Assembly: GCA_002721285.1 (NCBI GenBank)
Contig: PBJU01000015.1
Location: 28,895-34,730 of the forward strand
DNA length: 5,836 bases
DNA from: Crocinitomicaceae bacterium
GTDB taxonomy: Bacteria; Bacteroidota; Bacteroidia; Flavobacteriales; Parvicellaceae
Reading direction: 5' to 3'
Numbering within the stretch: position 1 is the stretch's first letter; every line of letters starts with the position of its first letter. Below are positions 1-5,836 of this stretch, in pieces. Made by a program: the position numbers and the translations under genes. Below the pieces are notes generated by a model. It was not told the DNA's origin. It saw nothing but the letters and a program-made list of their open reading frames with translations, and did no database searches.

Positions 1-1020
1 GCAGCCAAATAGATTTTCGTTATTGGAATATCTGTAGTGAATGTAAGCCACTTGCAAGGGAGATAAATAATTTCTACAGGTATTATATCCCATTATATTA
101 TTACTAGCAGTACTATTATTACATTTTATCCAACCAAACTGATCTGTTTTTGGTAGATCTTTAAATTGTGGATTGTCCGTATGTCTTAATCCTAAACAGT
201 GCCCAAGTTCATGAGCAATAAGTTGTGCTGATGCATAATCACCATTATTAATAACTCTTGAAATATTTAGAAAGTATGGAGAGGGACCACAACCAAATGC
301 AGGAGCATCTTTGGAAGATCCAGTATAAAAAACATGCAAGTATTCTTTATTTTCATTTGTAATTTTTGACCAATTATCTTTATGGCAATTTTTATTTATT
401 TCTTTATAATAACTTATATATCCAATACTATCTTCAGAAAAAGATAATTTTTCATTAATATGTAAACGGGTATTCCTTCCATCTCTTTCTGCTTTTATCA
501 CATTTAAAATAGTATTGTTAAATTCTGTTTCACAAATTATTACACTATCTAAAATAGGCTTATATCTATCTCTTATCCCCTTAATTAAAATTGTATTGGT
601 TTCAGCATCTATCTTTAATATTTCAAGCCATTTAGCTTTATTTTTTTCAGATATACTTTTTAGCCTATCCCATGCGTTTTCATCAATGTGATAGGAAATT
701 GTATCAATTACAAATTTCACTCTTGCATTTTGAATATAAGGGGTTTCGCCATTTTGATTAGGAAGAGTTGGGGGTTTAAGCTTTGCATACATTTGATTTA
801 TCCATTGGTATTGTTTAGATAAATAGCTTATTGAATCAGAAGTTAAGTTTTTAGGATCAATTTTACTTTTTTGAACGATATGAATCCATGTTTTTATTTT
901 AATTATTGGGTGTGTAGAATAGCTGGATGTATCATATGGAATGTAGTTTTTTAAATAATCAATTTGAGAATAAAAAGAAATACATATTAAGCAAAGAAAT
1001 AACGTAATATTTTGTTTCAT
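1..1020 (-). CDS. Secreted metzincin-type zinc metalloprotease (M43/pappalysin-like), 3' end cut by window edge
   Basis: The frame is open from the ATG at 1020-1018 to the left edge: 340 codons and no stop, so the C-terminus is missing. Residues 1-18 look like a signal peptide (Lys2, a hydrophobic stretch, then FYS before Gln19), so the protein is probably exported. The catalytic motif HELGHCLGLRH spans residues 270-280, giving zinc ligands H270, H274 and H280 and general base E271. The extended form HExxHxxGxxH identifies a metzincin. A Met-turn follows at NIMGYN (M310), about 30 residues downstream as expected. Cys244, 275, 300, 315 and 340 cluster around the active site and could form disulfides. 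The HExGHxxGLxHT wording and the 'SPLQ' stretch after the Met-turn resemble M43 cytophagalysin/pappalysin-like enzymes, but M10 or M12 relatives cannot be excluded. Residues 40-230 match no domain I recognise and may be a propeptide plus the N-terminal catalytic subdomain. The substrate is unknown. Any C-terminal secretion-sorting domain would lie outside the window. Confidence 0.85.
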   Translation of the reverse strand, partial: MKQNITLFLCLICISFYSQIDYLKNYIPYDTSSYSTHPIIKIKTWIHIVQKSKIDPKNLTSDSISYLSKQYQWINQMYAKLKPPTLPNQNGETPYIQNARVKFVIDTISYHIDENAWDRLKSISEKNKAKWLEILKIDAETNTILIKGIRDRYKPILDSVIICETEFNNTILNVIKAERDGRNTRLHINEKLSFSEDSIGYISYYKEINKNCHKDNWSKITNENKEYLHVFYTGSSKDAPAFGCGPSPYFLNISRVINNGDYASAQLIAHELGHCLGLRHTDNPQFKDLPKTDQFGWIKCNNSTASNNIMGYNTCRNYLSPLQVAYIHYRYSNNENLFGC

Positions 1021-1059
1021 TTTATAAATAAGTTATTTAAATATACCTCAAAAAGGGTA

Positions 1060-1089
1060 TTGTTATTTTTTTTCTTTAAAATAGTTTTG
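1060..1089 (+). promoter_or_regulatory. Putative Bacteroidota sigma-A promoter ahead of the Lys/Cys-rich frame
   Basis: TTG at 1060-1062 and TAGTTTTG at 1082-1089 are separated by 19 bp. This is an exact match to the Bacteroidota consensus TTG-N(17-23)-TAnnTTTG. Transcription would begin around 1094-1097, right at the beginning of the start-less Lys/Cys-rich frame and pointing into it. No other gene on this strand starts before 1388. In AT-rich sequence such matches also occur by chance, so the call rests on position and spacing and not on any expression data. Confidence 0.45.
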
Positions 1090-1097
1090 CAATTTAA

Positions 1098-1241
1098 ATA
1101 AAAGAAAATTGCCCTCTATATAATACTAATGCAGAATTAGGCATATTATTTAATATAGAATTTAAGTCTAAGAAGAAGTGTTGTAAGAAATATAAAAAAA
1201 AAGGTAAGCCTTGTAAAAAATGTCCTCTTAATCATGCTTGA
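1098..1241 (+). pseudogene. Start-less Lys/Cys-rich small reading frame: gene remnant or non-AUG microprotein
   Basis: After an in-frame TAA at 1095-1097 the frame runs 47 codons to TGA at 1239-1241. It contains no ATG, GTG or TTG. The first codon is ATA, which could be a mutated ATG or a rare non-canonical start. The second half is very basic and Cys-rich: CCKKYKKKGKPCKKCP at about residues 28-43, inside a run of lysines. I recall similar Cys-Cys...Cys-x-x-Cys lysine-rich ends on small uncharacterised Flavobacteriales proteins, but cannot verify this here. The four cysteines could bind a metal or form disulfides. The composition is unlike random AT-rich noise: the codons use AAG as well as AAA, and the motif is organised. 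A promoter consensus lies immediately upstream. Either this is the 3' part of a decayed gene, or a live small gene with a non-AUG start. No function can be assigned. Confidence 0.4.
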
Positions 1242-1326
1242 TCTTCTGTTTTTTTTATTAAAGACTATTTTTATTCAATAATTTTCTCTGTTAAATTCTA
1301 ATAGAGGTTAATTTGTCTAATGTAAT

Positions 1327-1357
1327 TTGTTAAGTTTTAAATAAAAATATAATTTCG
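1327..1357 (+). promoter_or_regulatory. Putative sigma-A promoter of the pyrophosphatase gene
   Basis: TTG at 1327-1329 (inside TTTG) and TAATTTCG at 1350-1357 are spaced 20 bp apart. The second element matches 7 of 8 positions of the Bacteroidota -7 consensus TAnnTTTG, with C in place of the third T. Transcription would start near 1362-1365, giving a 5' leader of about 25 nt that is A/T-rich and has no Shine-Dalgarno sequence, as is normal in this phylum. The octamer TAATTTGT, which contains the upstream element, occurs twice 14 bp apart (1309-1316 and 1323-1330), but no known operator matches it. Confidence 0.5.
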
Positions 1358-1387
1358 CACACCTAAAATTTATTAATTAATAACACA

Positions 1388-3841
1388 ATGGAATCAATCG
1401 CAATTTATTTACCAATCATATTATCGTTGTTCGGACTTTTATACATGTTTATAAAAAAGGCTCAAGTGATGAACCAGGATGCTGGTGATGGAAAAATGAA
1501 AGAAATTTCTGATCACATTTATGAAGGCGCTTTAGCTTTTTTAAAAGCTGAATATCGATTACTTACAATGTTTGTAATAGGAGCAAGTATATTACTTGCA
1601 GTAATTGCTACAATAGTGCCAACTACACATTATCTAATCATAGTTGCATTTATAATAGGAGCTATTTTTTCAGCTTTAGCGGGTAATATGGGTATGAAAA
1701 TTGCCACTAAATCTAATGTTAGAACTACTCAAGCTGCAAAAACAAGTTTACCAAATGCTTTAAAAGTTGCTTTTGGAGGAGGAACGGTAATGGGATTAGG
1801 AGTTGCTGGTTTAGCTGTTCTTGGTTTAACAGGGTTTTTTATTCTTTTCTTTCATTTTTTCATGAATGGAGTTTGGACTTCTACAACTGATATGACAATT
1901 GTTTTAGAGACTTTAGCTGGATTTTCATTAGGAGCTGAATCAATTGCATTATTTGCAAGAGTTGGTGGAGGTATTTATACAAAGGCTGCTGATGTTGGAG
2001 CTGATTTAGTAGGTAAAGTGGAAGCAGGCATTCCTGAAGATGATCCTCGTAACCCAGCCACTATTGCAGATAATGTAGGAGATAACGTTGGAGATGTTGC
2101 AGGAATGGGAGCTGATTTGTTTGGCTCATATGTAGCAACAGTACTTGCAGCTATGGTTCTTGGAAATTACGTTATTGAAGATATGGGTGGTGCTATAAAA
2201 GATGCTTTTGGTGGAATAGGAACTATTCTTCTTCCAATGGCTATTGCTGGTGTTGGCGTTATTATTTCGATTATTGGAACATTATTTGTTAAAATTAAAT
2301 CCAATGATGCTAAAGAAGCGGAAGTTCAAAAAGCATTAAATATTGGTAACTGGACGTCTATTATTTTAGTTGCTATTGCTTGTTTTGGATTAGTTCAATG
2401 GATGCTGCCAGAAACAATGAAAATGACATTTTTCGGAGAAGGGGTAAAAGAAATTTCTTCAATGCGTGTTTTTTATGCTACTCTGGTTGGATTAGTTGTA
2501 GGAGCTGCAATTTCTTCATTTACTGAATACTACACAGGCCTTGGTAAAAAGCCAATTTTAAAGATTGTTCAACAATCTTCTACAGGAGCAGGAACTAATA
2601 TTATTGCAGGTTTAGCTACCGGAATGATTTCTACTTTTTCTTCCGTTTTATTATTTGCTGGGGCTATTTGGGCGTCTTATGCTTTTGCTGGCTTTTATGG
2701 AGTTGCGTTATCTGCATCAGCAATGATGGCAACAACTGCTATGCAATTAGCGATTGATGCTTTTGGTCCTATTTCTGATAATGCTGGTGGTATTGCTGAA
2801 ATGAGCGAACAAGAACCCATTGTAAGAGAAAGAACAGATATTTTAGATTCTGTTGGTAATACTACTGCTGCAACTGGTAAAGGTTTTGCTATTGCGTCTG
2901 CTGCATTAACATCTTTAGCACTTTTTGCAGCATATGTTACTTTCACAGGAATAGATGGAATTAATATTTTTAAAGCTCCTGTATTAGCTATGTTATTTGT
3001 TGGAGGAATGATTCCTGTTGTTTTTTCTGCATTAGCGATGAATTCTGTGGGTAAAGCTGCCATGGAAATGGTTTATGAAGTAAGAAGACAGTTTAAAGAG
3101 ATTCCTGGTATAATGGAAGGAACTGGTAAACCTGAATATGATAAATGTGTTGATATTTCTACTAAAGCTTCATTAAAGCAAATGTTATTACCTGGAATTT
3201 TAACTATAGGTTTCCCAATAGCTATTGTATTAATTGGGATGGTAATTTACCCTGAAAACAATATGATTGTAGCAGAGATGTTAGGTGGTTACATGGCTGG
3301 TGTTACAGTAAGTGGTGTTCTTTGGGCAATTTTCCAAAACAATGCAGGTGGTGCATGGGACAATGCAAAAAAATCTTTTGAAGCTGGTGTTGAAATTAAT
3401 GGAGAAATGACCTATAAAGGGTCAGATGCTCATAAAGCGGCTGTTACTGGTGATACTGTTGGGGATCCTTTTAAAGATACTTCAGGCCCATCAATGAACA
3501 TACTTATTAAGTTAACTTGTTTAATAGGATTAGTTATTGCTCCAATATTAGGCGGAAGTCATGTAGGTGATTCAAATGGTCATTCACATGCTACAGTAAT
3601 GCAAGAAACAGACGTTTCAAGTGAAGAGTCTAAAAAAGAATGCTGTTCTAAGAAAAAGGAATGTTGTTCTAAAAAAACAGATGAAATTAGTCAGGTTGAA
3701 AATAACCTAAAATCAGAAGATTCTTTGGCTAAAACTGAAATGGAAGTATTAGCATCGGATATAAATAAAGACTCAATTGTTGATGCTGCTAACTCATTAA
3801 CAAAAAATAAATTTAAAAACACGGAATCAAACAATAAATAA
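1388..3841 (+). CDS. hppA: Membrane-integral ion-translocating pyrophosphatase (K+-dependent type) with Cys/His-rich tail
   Basis: The enzyme hydrolyses cytoplasmic pyrophosphate and pumps H+ and/or Na+ across the inner membrane. The 817-residue product has the many hydrophobic segments expected of the 16-helix fold. Family signatures are intact: [11 protein letters not shown] at 202-212, [20 protein letters not shown] at 217-236 (Mg-PPi ligands), [10 protein letters not shown] at 463-472, GGAWDNAKK at 654-662 and [16 protein letters not shown] at 688-702. In the loop NTTAATGKG (491-499), A494 and G497 occupy the positions that are Lys and Thr in K+-independent enzymes, so K+ dependence is predicted. 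The usual transport Glu of helix 6 is absent (DLFGSYVAT, 243-251). E184 in helix 5 (GAES) probably replaces it, which suggests a flavobacterial-type H+ pump. The family normally ends near residue 725. Here a hydrophilic tail of about 94 residues follows, with H725, H732, H734 and a tandem KECCSKK repeat (750-763). The ATG start gives a complete first helix and sits about 25 nt after the predicted transcription start. Confidence 0.97.
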   Translation: MESIAIYLPIILSLFGLLYMFIKKAQVMNQDAGDGKMKEISDHIYEGALAFLKAEYRLLTMFVIGASILLAVIATIVPTTHYLIIVAFIIGAIFSALAGNMGMKIATKSNVRTTQAAKTSLPNALKVAFGGGTVMGLGVAGLAVLGLTGFFILFFHFFMNGVWTSTTDMTIVLETLAGFSLGAESIALFARVGGGIYTKAADVGADLVGKVEAGIPEDDPRNPATIADNVGDNVGDVAGMGADLFGSYVATVLAAMVLGNYVIEDMGGAIKDAFGGIGTILLPMAIAGVGVIISIIGTLFVKIKSNDAKEAEVQKALNIGNWTSIILVAIACFGLVQWMLPETMKMTFFGEGVKEISSMRVFYATLVGLVVGAAISSFTEYYTGLGKKPILKIVQQSSTGAGTNIIAGLATGMISTFSSVLLFAGAIWASYAFAGFYGVALSASAMMATTAMQLAIDAFGPISDNAGGIAEMSEQEPIVRERTDILDSVGNTTAATGKGFAIASAALTSLALFAAYVTFTGIDGINIFKAPVLAMLFVGGMIPVVFSALAMNSVGKAAMEMVYEVRRQFKEIPGIMEGTGKPEYDKCVDISTKASLKQMLLPGILTIGFPIAIVLIGMVIYPENNMIVAEMLGGYMAGVTVSGVLWAIFQNNAGGAWDNAKKSFEAGVEINGEMTYKGSDAHKAAVTGDTVGDPFKDTSGPSMNILIKLTCLIGLVIAPILGGSHVGDSNGHSHATVMQETDVSSEESKKECCSKKKECCSKKTDEISQVENNLKSEDSLAKTEMEVLASDINKDSIVDAANSLTKNKFKNTESNNK
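3635..3676 (+). repeat. Tandem 21-bp coding repeat in the pyrophosphatase tail (2 x KECCSKK)
   Basis: Two adjacent 21-bp units (3635-3655 and 3656-3676) encode the identical heptapeptide KECCSKK at residues 750-756 and 757-763. The units differ only at third codon positions (AAA/AAG, TGC/TGT, AAG/AAA), so the peptide has been kept while the DNA drifted. This suggests selection on the protein sequence, although two units are little evidence. The vicinal cysteine pairs, together with nearby H725, H732 and H734, make a plausible metal-binding or redox patch. Confidence 0.75.
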
Positions 3842-3888
3842 GATTTTTTATTTTTTGAATTCAAGCTGTTAATTTTCAATATATCTTT

Positions 3889-3914
3889 AAATCCGGACTT
3901 GCTCCGGATTTTTT
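3889..3914 (+). terminator. Rho-independent terminator after hppA
   Basis: AAATCCGGA (3889-3897) pairs perfectly with TCCGGATTT (3903-3911) around the 5-nt loop CTTGC. The T-run 3909-3914 forms the 3' edge of the hairpin. The GC-rich CCGG core stands out from the AT-rich surroundings. It lies 47 bp after the hppA stop and ends only 11 bp before the coaX start codon, so it either separates the two transcripts or limits read-through into coaX. Confidence 0.85.
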
Positions 3915-3925
3915 GTTAAGAAAAA

Positions 3926-4648
3926 ATGAATTTAGTCATAGATATAGGGAATTCAAATGTGAAAGTAGCTACTTTCAATGAAGATTTTTTGCTCAATAAT
4001 GAAGTTTTAGAATATTCTAAATTAATTCAATATTTAAAGGATTTGAACTTTAATAGTGGTATTATTTCTAACGTTGGCAATCAAAATCTAGAATCTGAAT
4101 TACTAAATAAGTATCCTAATTTAATTTCTTTATCTAGTAAACTAGATTTCCCTATCCAATTTTCCTACCAATCGATGGACACTATTGGTAAAGATAGGAT
4201 AGCAAATGCGGTTGGGGCATTTGTTCAAAATCCTAATTCTAATTCACTTGTAATTGATGCTGGTACATGTTTGACATTTGACTTTGTTGATTCCAATAAT
4301 TGTTATCATGGTGGTGCAATAAGTCCCGGATTAACAATGCGTTTTAAAGCACTTAATGCTTTTACAGAAAAATTACCACTATTAGATGTTAAATCTGCAG
4401 ATATTAAATTGATTGGTTCGGATACAAAATTATCTATTATTTCTGGAGTTGTTAATGGAATGGCCGGAGAAATTATTAGTATTATTGAAAGATATCGTCA
4501 AAAACACCCAATATTAAGCATCTTTTTCACTGGTGGAGACAGTGAGTTTATTAATTCAATTGTAGAATTTGAAAAAAATGGCATCTTTGCAGTTGAAAAT
4601 TTAACCATGATTGGATTAAACACCATTCTAAATAACAATGAGAAGTAG
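3926..4648 (+). CDS. coaX: Type III pantothenate kinase
   Basis: CoaX phosphorylates pantothenate with ATP in the cytoplasm, the first committed step of coenzyme A synthesis. The 240-residue length is typical for type III enzymes, which belong to the acetate and sugar kinase/Hsc70/actin (ASKHA) superfamily. The N-terminal phosphate motif is DIGNSNVK (6-13). GKDRIAN (88-94) carries the conserved G-x-D-R with probable catalytic D90. DAGTCLTFD (111-119) is the second phosphate/cation-binding motif; family members use K+ or NH4+. GGAISPGL (129-136) and FTGGD (201-205, adenosine region) complete the set. The ATG at 3926 opens directly into the first strand and motif, so no earlier start is needed. 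The upstream sequence is A-rich without a Shine-Dalgarno. No convincing separate promoter lies between the terminator and the start. A weak TATCTTTA element (3882-3889) could place the start of transcription inside the hairpin. The gene overlaps the next one by 11 bp, indicating an operon. Confidence 0.96.
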   Translation: MNLVIDIGNSNVKVATFNEDFLLNNEVLEYSKLIQYLKDLNFNSGIISNVGNQNLESELLNKYPNLISLSSKLDFPIQFSYQSMDTIGKDRIANAVGAFVQNPNSNSLVIDAGTCLTFDFVDSNNCYHGGAISPGLTMRFKALNAFTEKLPLLDVKSADIKLIGSDTKLSIISGVVNGMAGEIISIIERYRQKHPILSIFFTGGDSEFINSIVEFEKNGIFAVENLTMIGLNTILNNNEK

Positions 4649-5836
4649 AAATTTATTCTTTATACTATTTATTTTAATTAACTTTTCTTTGTTTTCTCAG
4701 CAGTTGAATACATCACCCTTTTCAAGGTATGGCATTGGAGAAATTAACACCATCCAGTCGGCACATTATTTAGGTTGGTCAAACACTTCAGTCGCTTTTT
4801 CTGATCCAAGATATATAAACATCAGTAATCCAGCTTCTTACTCACAATTTGTCAAACACAATCCATTATTTGATGTGTCATTAACTGGTAAAAATTCTAT
4901 TTATGAATCTAACTATAATGATGAGTTTAAAACTTCTTCTGGAAATAACTTTGGTTTAAATAATATGTTTCTAGGTCTACCTTTGACTAGGAGATGGGGT
5001 ATGGTAATAGGAATTATTCCAATGTCATCTGTTGGTTATGAAGTTTCTAGTGAAAGTGTTGTAGACACATCAATAGTTACAAGTAGATTTAATGGGGATG
5101 GCTCTATTAATAAATTATTAATTGGTAATGGATTTAACATTATAAACAAAGGAGACTCTACAAGACTTTCTATTGGTTTTAATGCTTCTTATTTGTTTGG
5201 GACTTTAAACCATATTAGTTCCTTCATTCATACTTCTCCAAGTTCGTATAATTCTAGAATCCACCAAAGGTCTTCAATAAGTGGTTGGAATTTTGATGGA
5301 GGAATTCAATTCTTTAAAAGGTTTAAAACATCTTCAAAAAATAGGTATTTTTTAAGGATTGGATCTAGTATTTCTATGGGTCCAAATTTAAATTCCAATA
5401 ATGACCTTTATGCATATACTTTCTTATATAATTTTGGAGTTCAAGAAATCCCATTTGATACACTTGAAAATGTAGAAAATAAACAAAGTGAAATTTCAAT
5501 TCCATCGAAAATGTCTTTTGGAATAGGGTTTGGAAAAAATAAAAATTCACAAAGAAGTTGGGATTTATCTTTACAGTATTCTATTTCAGATTGGTCAAAT
5601 TTTAACGAAACTACAAATTCATCTAATCAGACATCTTTACCATTAGGGTCTTCTTCTACTATGGCTATTGGATATCGAATAACACCAAATTTAGACTGGT
5701 CAAATAACAATAAATCTATATTTACCAAATCGAGTTATTCATTTGGTTATCATTACACGGAATCTGCTATTTTGTTAGAAAATATTGGGCTAATTAATAA
5801 TGGCATAAATTTTGGTGTTTCTATTCCGTTATTGAG
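4638..5836 (+). CDS. Outer-membrane beta-barrel protein, 'SPFSRYGIG' type (FadL/OmpP1-like), 3' end cut by window edge
   Basis: The frame starts with ATG at 4638, inside the last codons of coaX, and stays open for 399 codons to the right edge. Residues 1-20 form a clear signal peptide: MRSR, a hydrophobic core, then FSLFS before Gln21. The mature protein begins with SPFSRYGIGEI (26-36) and contains NISNPASYS (61-69), stretches I associate with a Bacteroidota outer-membrane protein family encoded next to coaX. The rest is rich in Ser, Asn, Gly and aromatic residues with alternating polar/hydrophobic stretches (for example 119-135 and 291-316), as in transmembrane beta-strands separated by long loops. 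There are no cysteines, as is common in barrels. Membership in the FadL/OmpP1-like transporters is a fold-level guess, and the substrate is unknown. The overlap with coaX suggests translational coupling. In relatives I recall envelope-biogenesis genes such as lptC following, but that lies outside the window. Confidence 0.8.
   Translation, partial: MRSRNLFFILFILINFSLFSQQLNTSPFSRYGIGEINTIQSAHYLGWSNTSVAFSDPRYINISNPASYSQFVKHNPLFDVSLTGKNSIYESNYNDEFKTSSGNNFGLNNMFLGLPLTRRWGMVIGIIPMSSVGYEVSSESVVDTSIVTSRFNGDGSINKLLIGNGFNIINKGDSTRLSIGFNASYLFGTLNHISSFIHTSPSSYNSRIHQRSSISGWNFDGGIQFFKRFKTSSKNRYFLRIGSSISMGPNLNSNNDLYAYTFLYNFGVQEIPFDTLENVENKQSEISIPSKMSFGIGFGKNKNSQRSWDLSLQYSISDWSNFNETTNSSNQTSLPLGSSSTMAIGYRITPNLDWSNNNKSIFTKSSYSFGYHYTESAILLENIGLINNGINFGVSIPLL

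Noticed and set aside
1025..1039. Near-perfect AT palindrome TAAATAA-G-TTATTTA just upstream of the protease start
   Set aside because: It consists only of A/T pairs in very AT-rich sequence, so chance is a sufficient explanation; there is no T-run or known operator match.
1231..1256. Short hairpin ATCA-tgct-TGAT followed by an 8-T run after the Lys/Cys-rich frame
   Set aside because: The stem is only 4 bp and sits 6 nt away from the T-run, too weak for a confident terminator, although its position would suit the end of a small transcript.
1309..1330. Direct repeat TAATTTGT twice with a 14-bp period upstream of hppA
   Set aside because: Octamers of this composition recur easily here. The second copy is explained by the promoter's upstream element and no regulator site is recognisable.
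1021..1387. Search for a tRNA, small structured RNA, riboswitch or att site in the largest gene-free stretch
   Set aside because: No cloverleaf, conserved riboswitch core or flanking direct repeats were found; only the promoter elements and the start-less frame could be supported.
2695..3063. Open frame of 122 codons on the minus strand
   Set aside because: It lies entirely inside hppA, opposite the highly conserved catalytic helices. Its composition (Ala, Ile, Pro, Val-rich) is what the reverse complement of a hydrophobic gene gives.
3849..3857. Promoter-like TATTTTTTG after the hppA stop
   Set aside because: The spacing inside the element is one base too long for TAnnTTTG, and it lies in T-runs upstream of the terminator hairpin.
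3691..3879. Open frame of 62 codons on the minus strand over the hppA tail
   Set aside because: It is antisense to the hppA 3' end, has no recognisable motif and no promoter that I could see; best explained as a shadow.

Overview
The window is AT-rich DNA (most third codon positions are A or T) from a member of the Bacteroidota, most likely the order Flavobacteriales. Three things point there. Promoter-like elements follow the Bacteroidota pattern TTG-N(17-23)-TAnnTTTG. Shine-Dalgarno sequences are absent. The gene content also fits: a K+-dependent type of membrane pyrophosphatase, a type III pantothenate kinase followed by a 'SPFSRYGIG'-type outer-membrane protein, and secreted proteins with signal peptides ending in '(F/Y)SQ'. 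The species cannot be named from the sequence.

Layout. Positions 1-1020 (minus strand) hold a secreted zinc metalloprotease of the metzincin type, cut by the left window edge. Positions 1021-1387 hold no conventional gene. Inside that gap are a consensus-like plus-strand promoter (1060-1089) and, directly behind it, a 47-codon Lys/Cys-rich reading frame with no ATG, GTG or TTG start (1098-1241). The promoter of the next gene (1327-1357) is also there. Positions 1388-3841 encode a membrane-integral ion-pumping pyrophosphatase (hppA) with an unusual tail of about 94 residues rich in His, Cys and Lys. A rho-independent terminator (3889-3914) follows. Positions 3926-4648 encode type III pantothenate kinase (coaX). 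It overlaps by 11 bp the start of a beta-barrel outer-membrane protein gene (4638 to the right edge, incomplete).

How the genes relate. HppA couples hydrolysis of biosynthetic pyrophosphate to ion transport across the inner membrane. CoaX performs the first committed step of coenzyme A synthesis. The following gene encodes an envelope protein that appears translationally coupled to coaX. The protease is divergently oriented and looks unrelated. No RNA genes, insertion sequences, CRISPR arrays or phage genes were seen.

Most of the window is ordinary core chromosome. The points that deserve a second look are the start-less Lys/Cys-rich reading frame behind a good promoter, the metal-ligand-like tail on the pyrophosphatase, and the apparent relocation of the pump's transport glutamate (E184).
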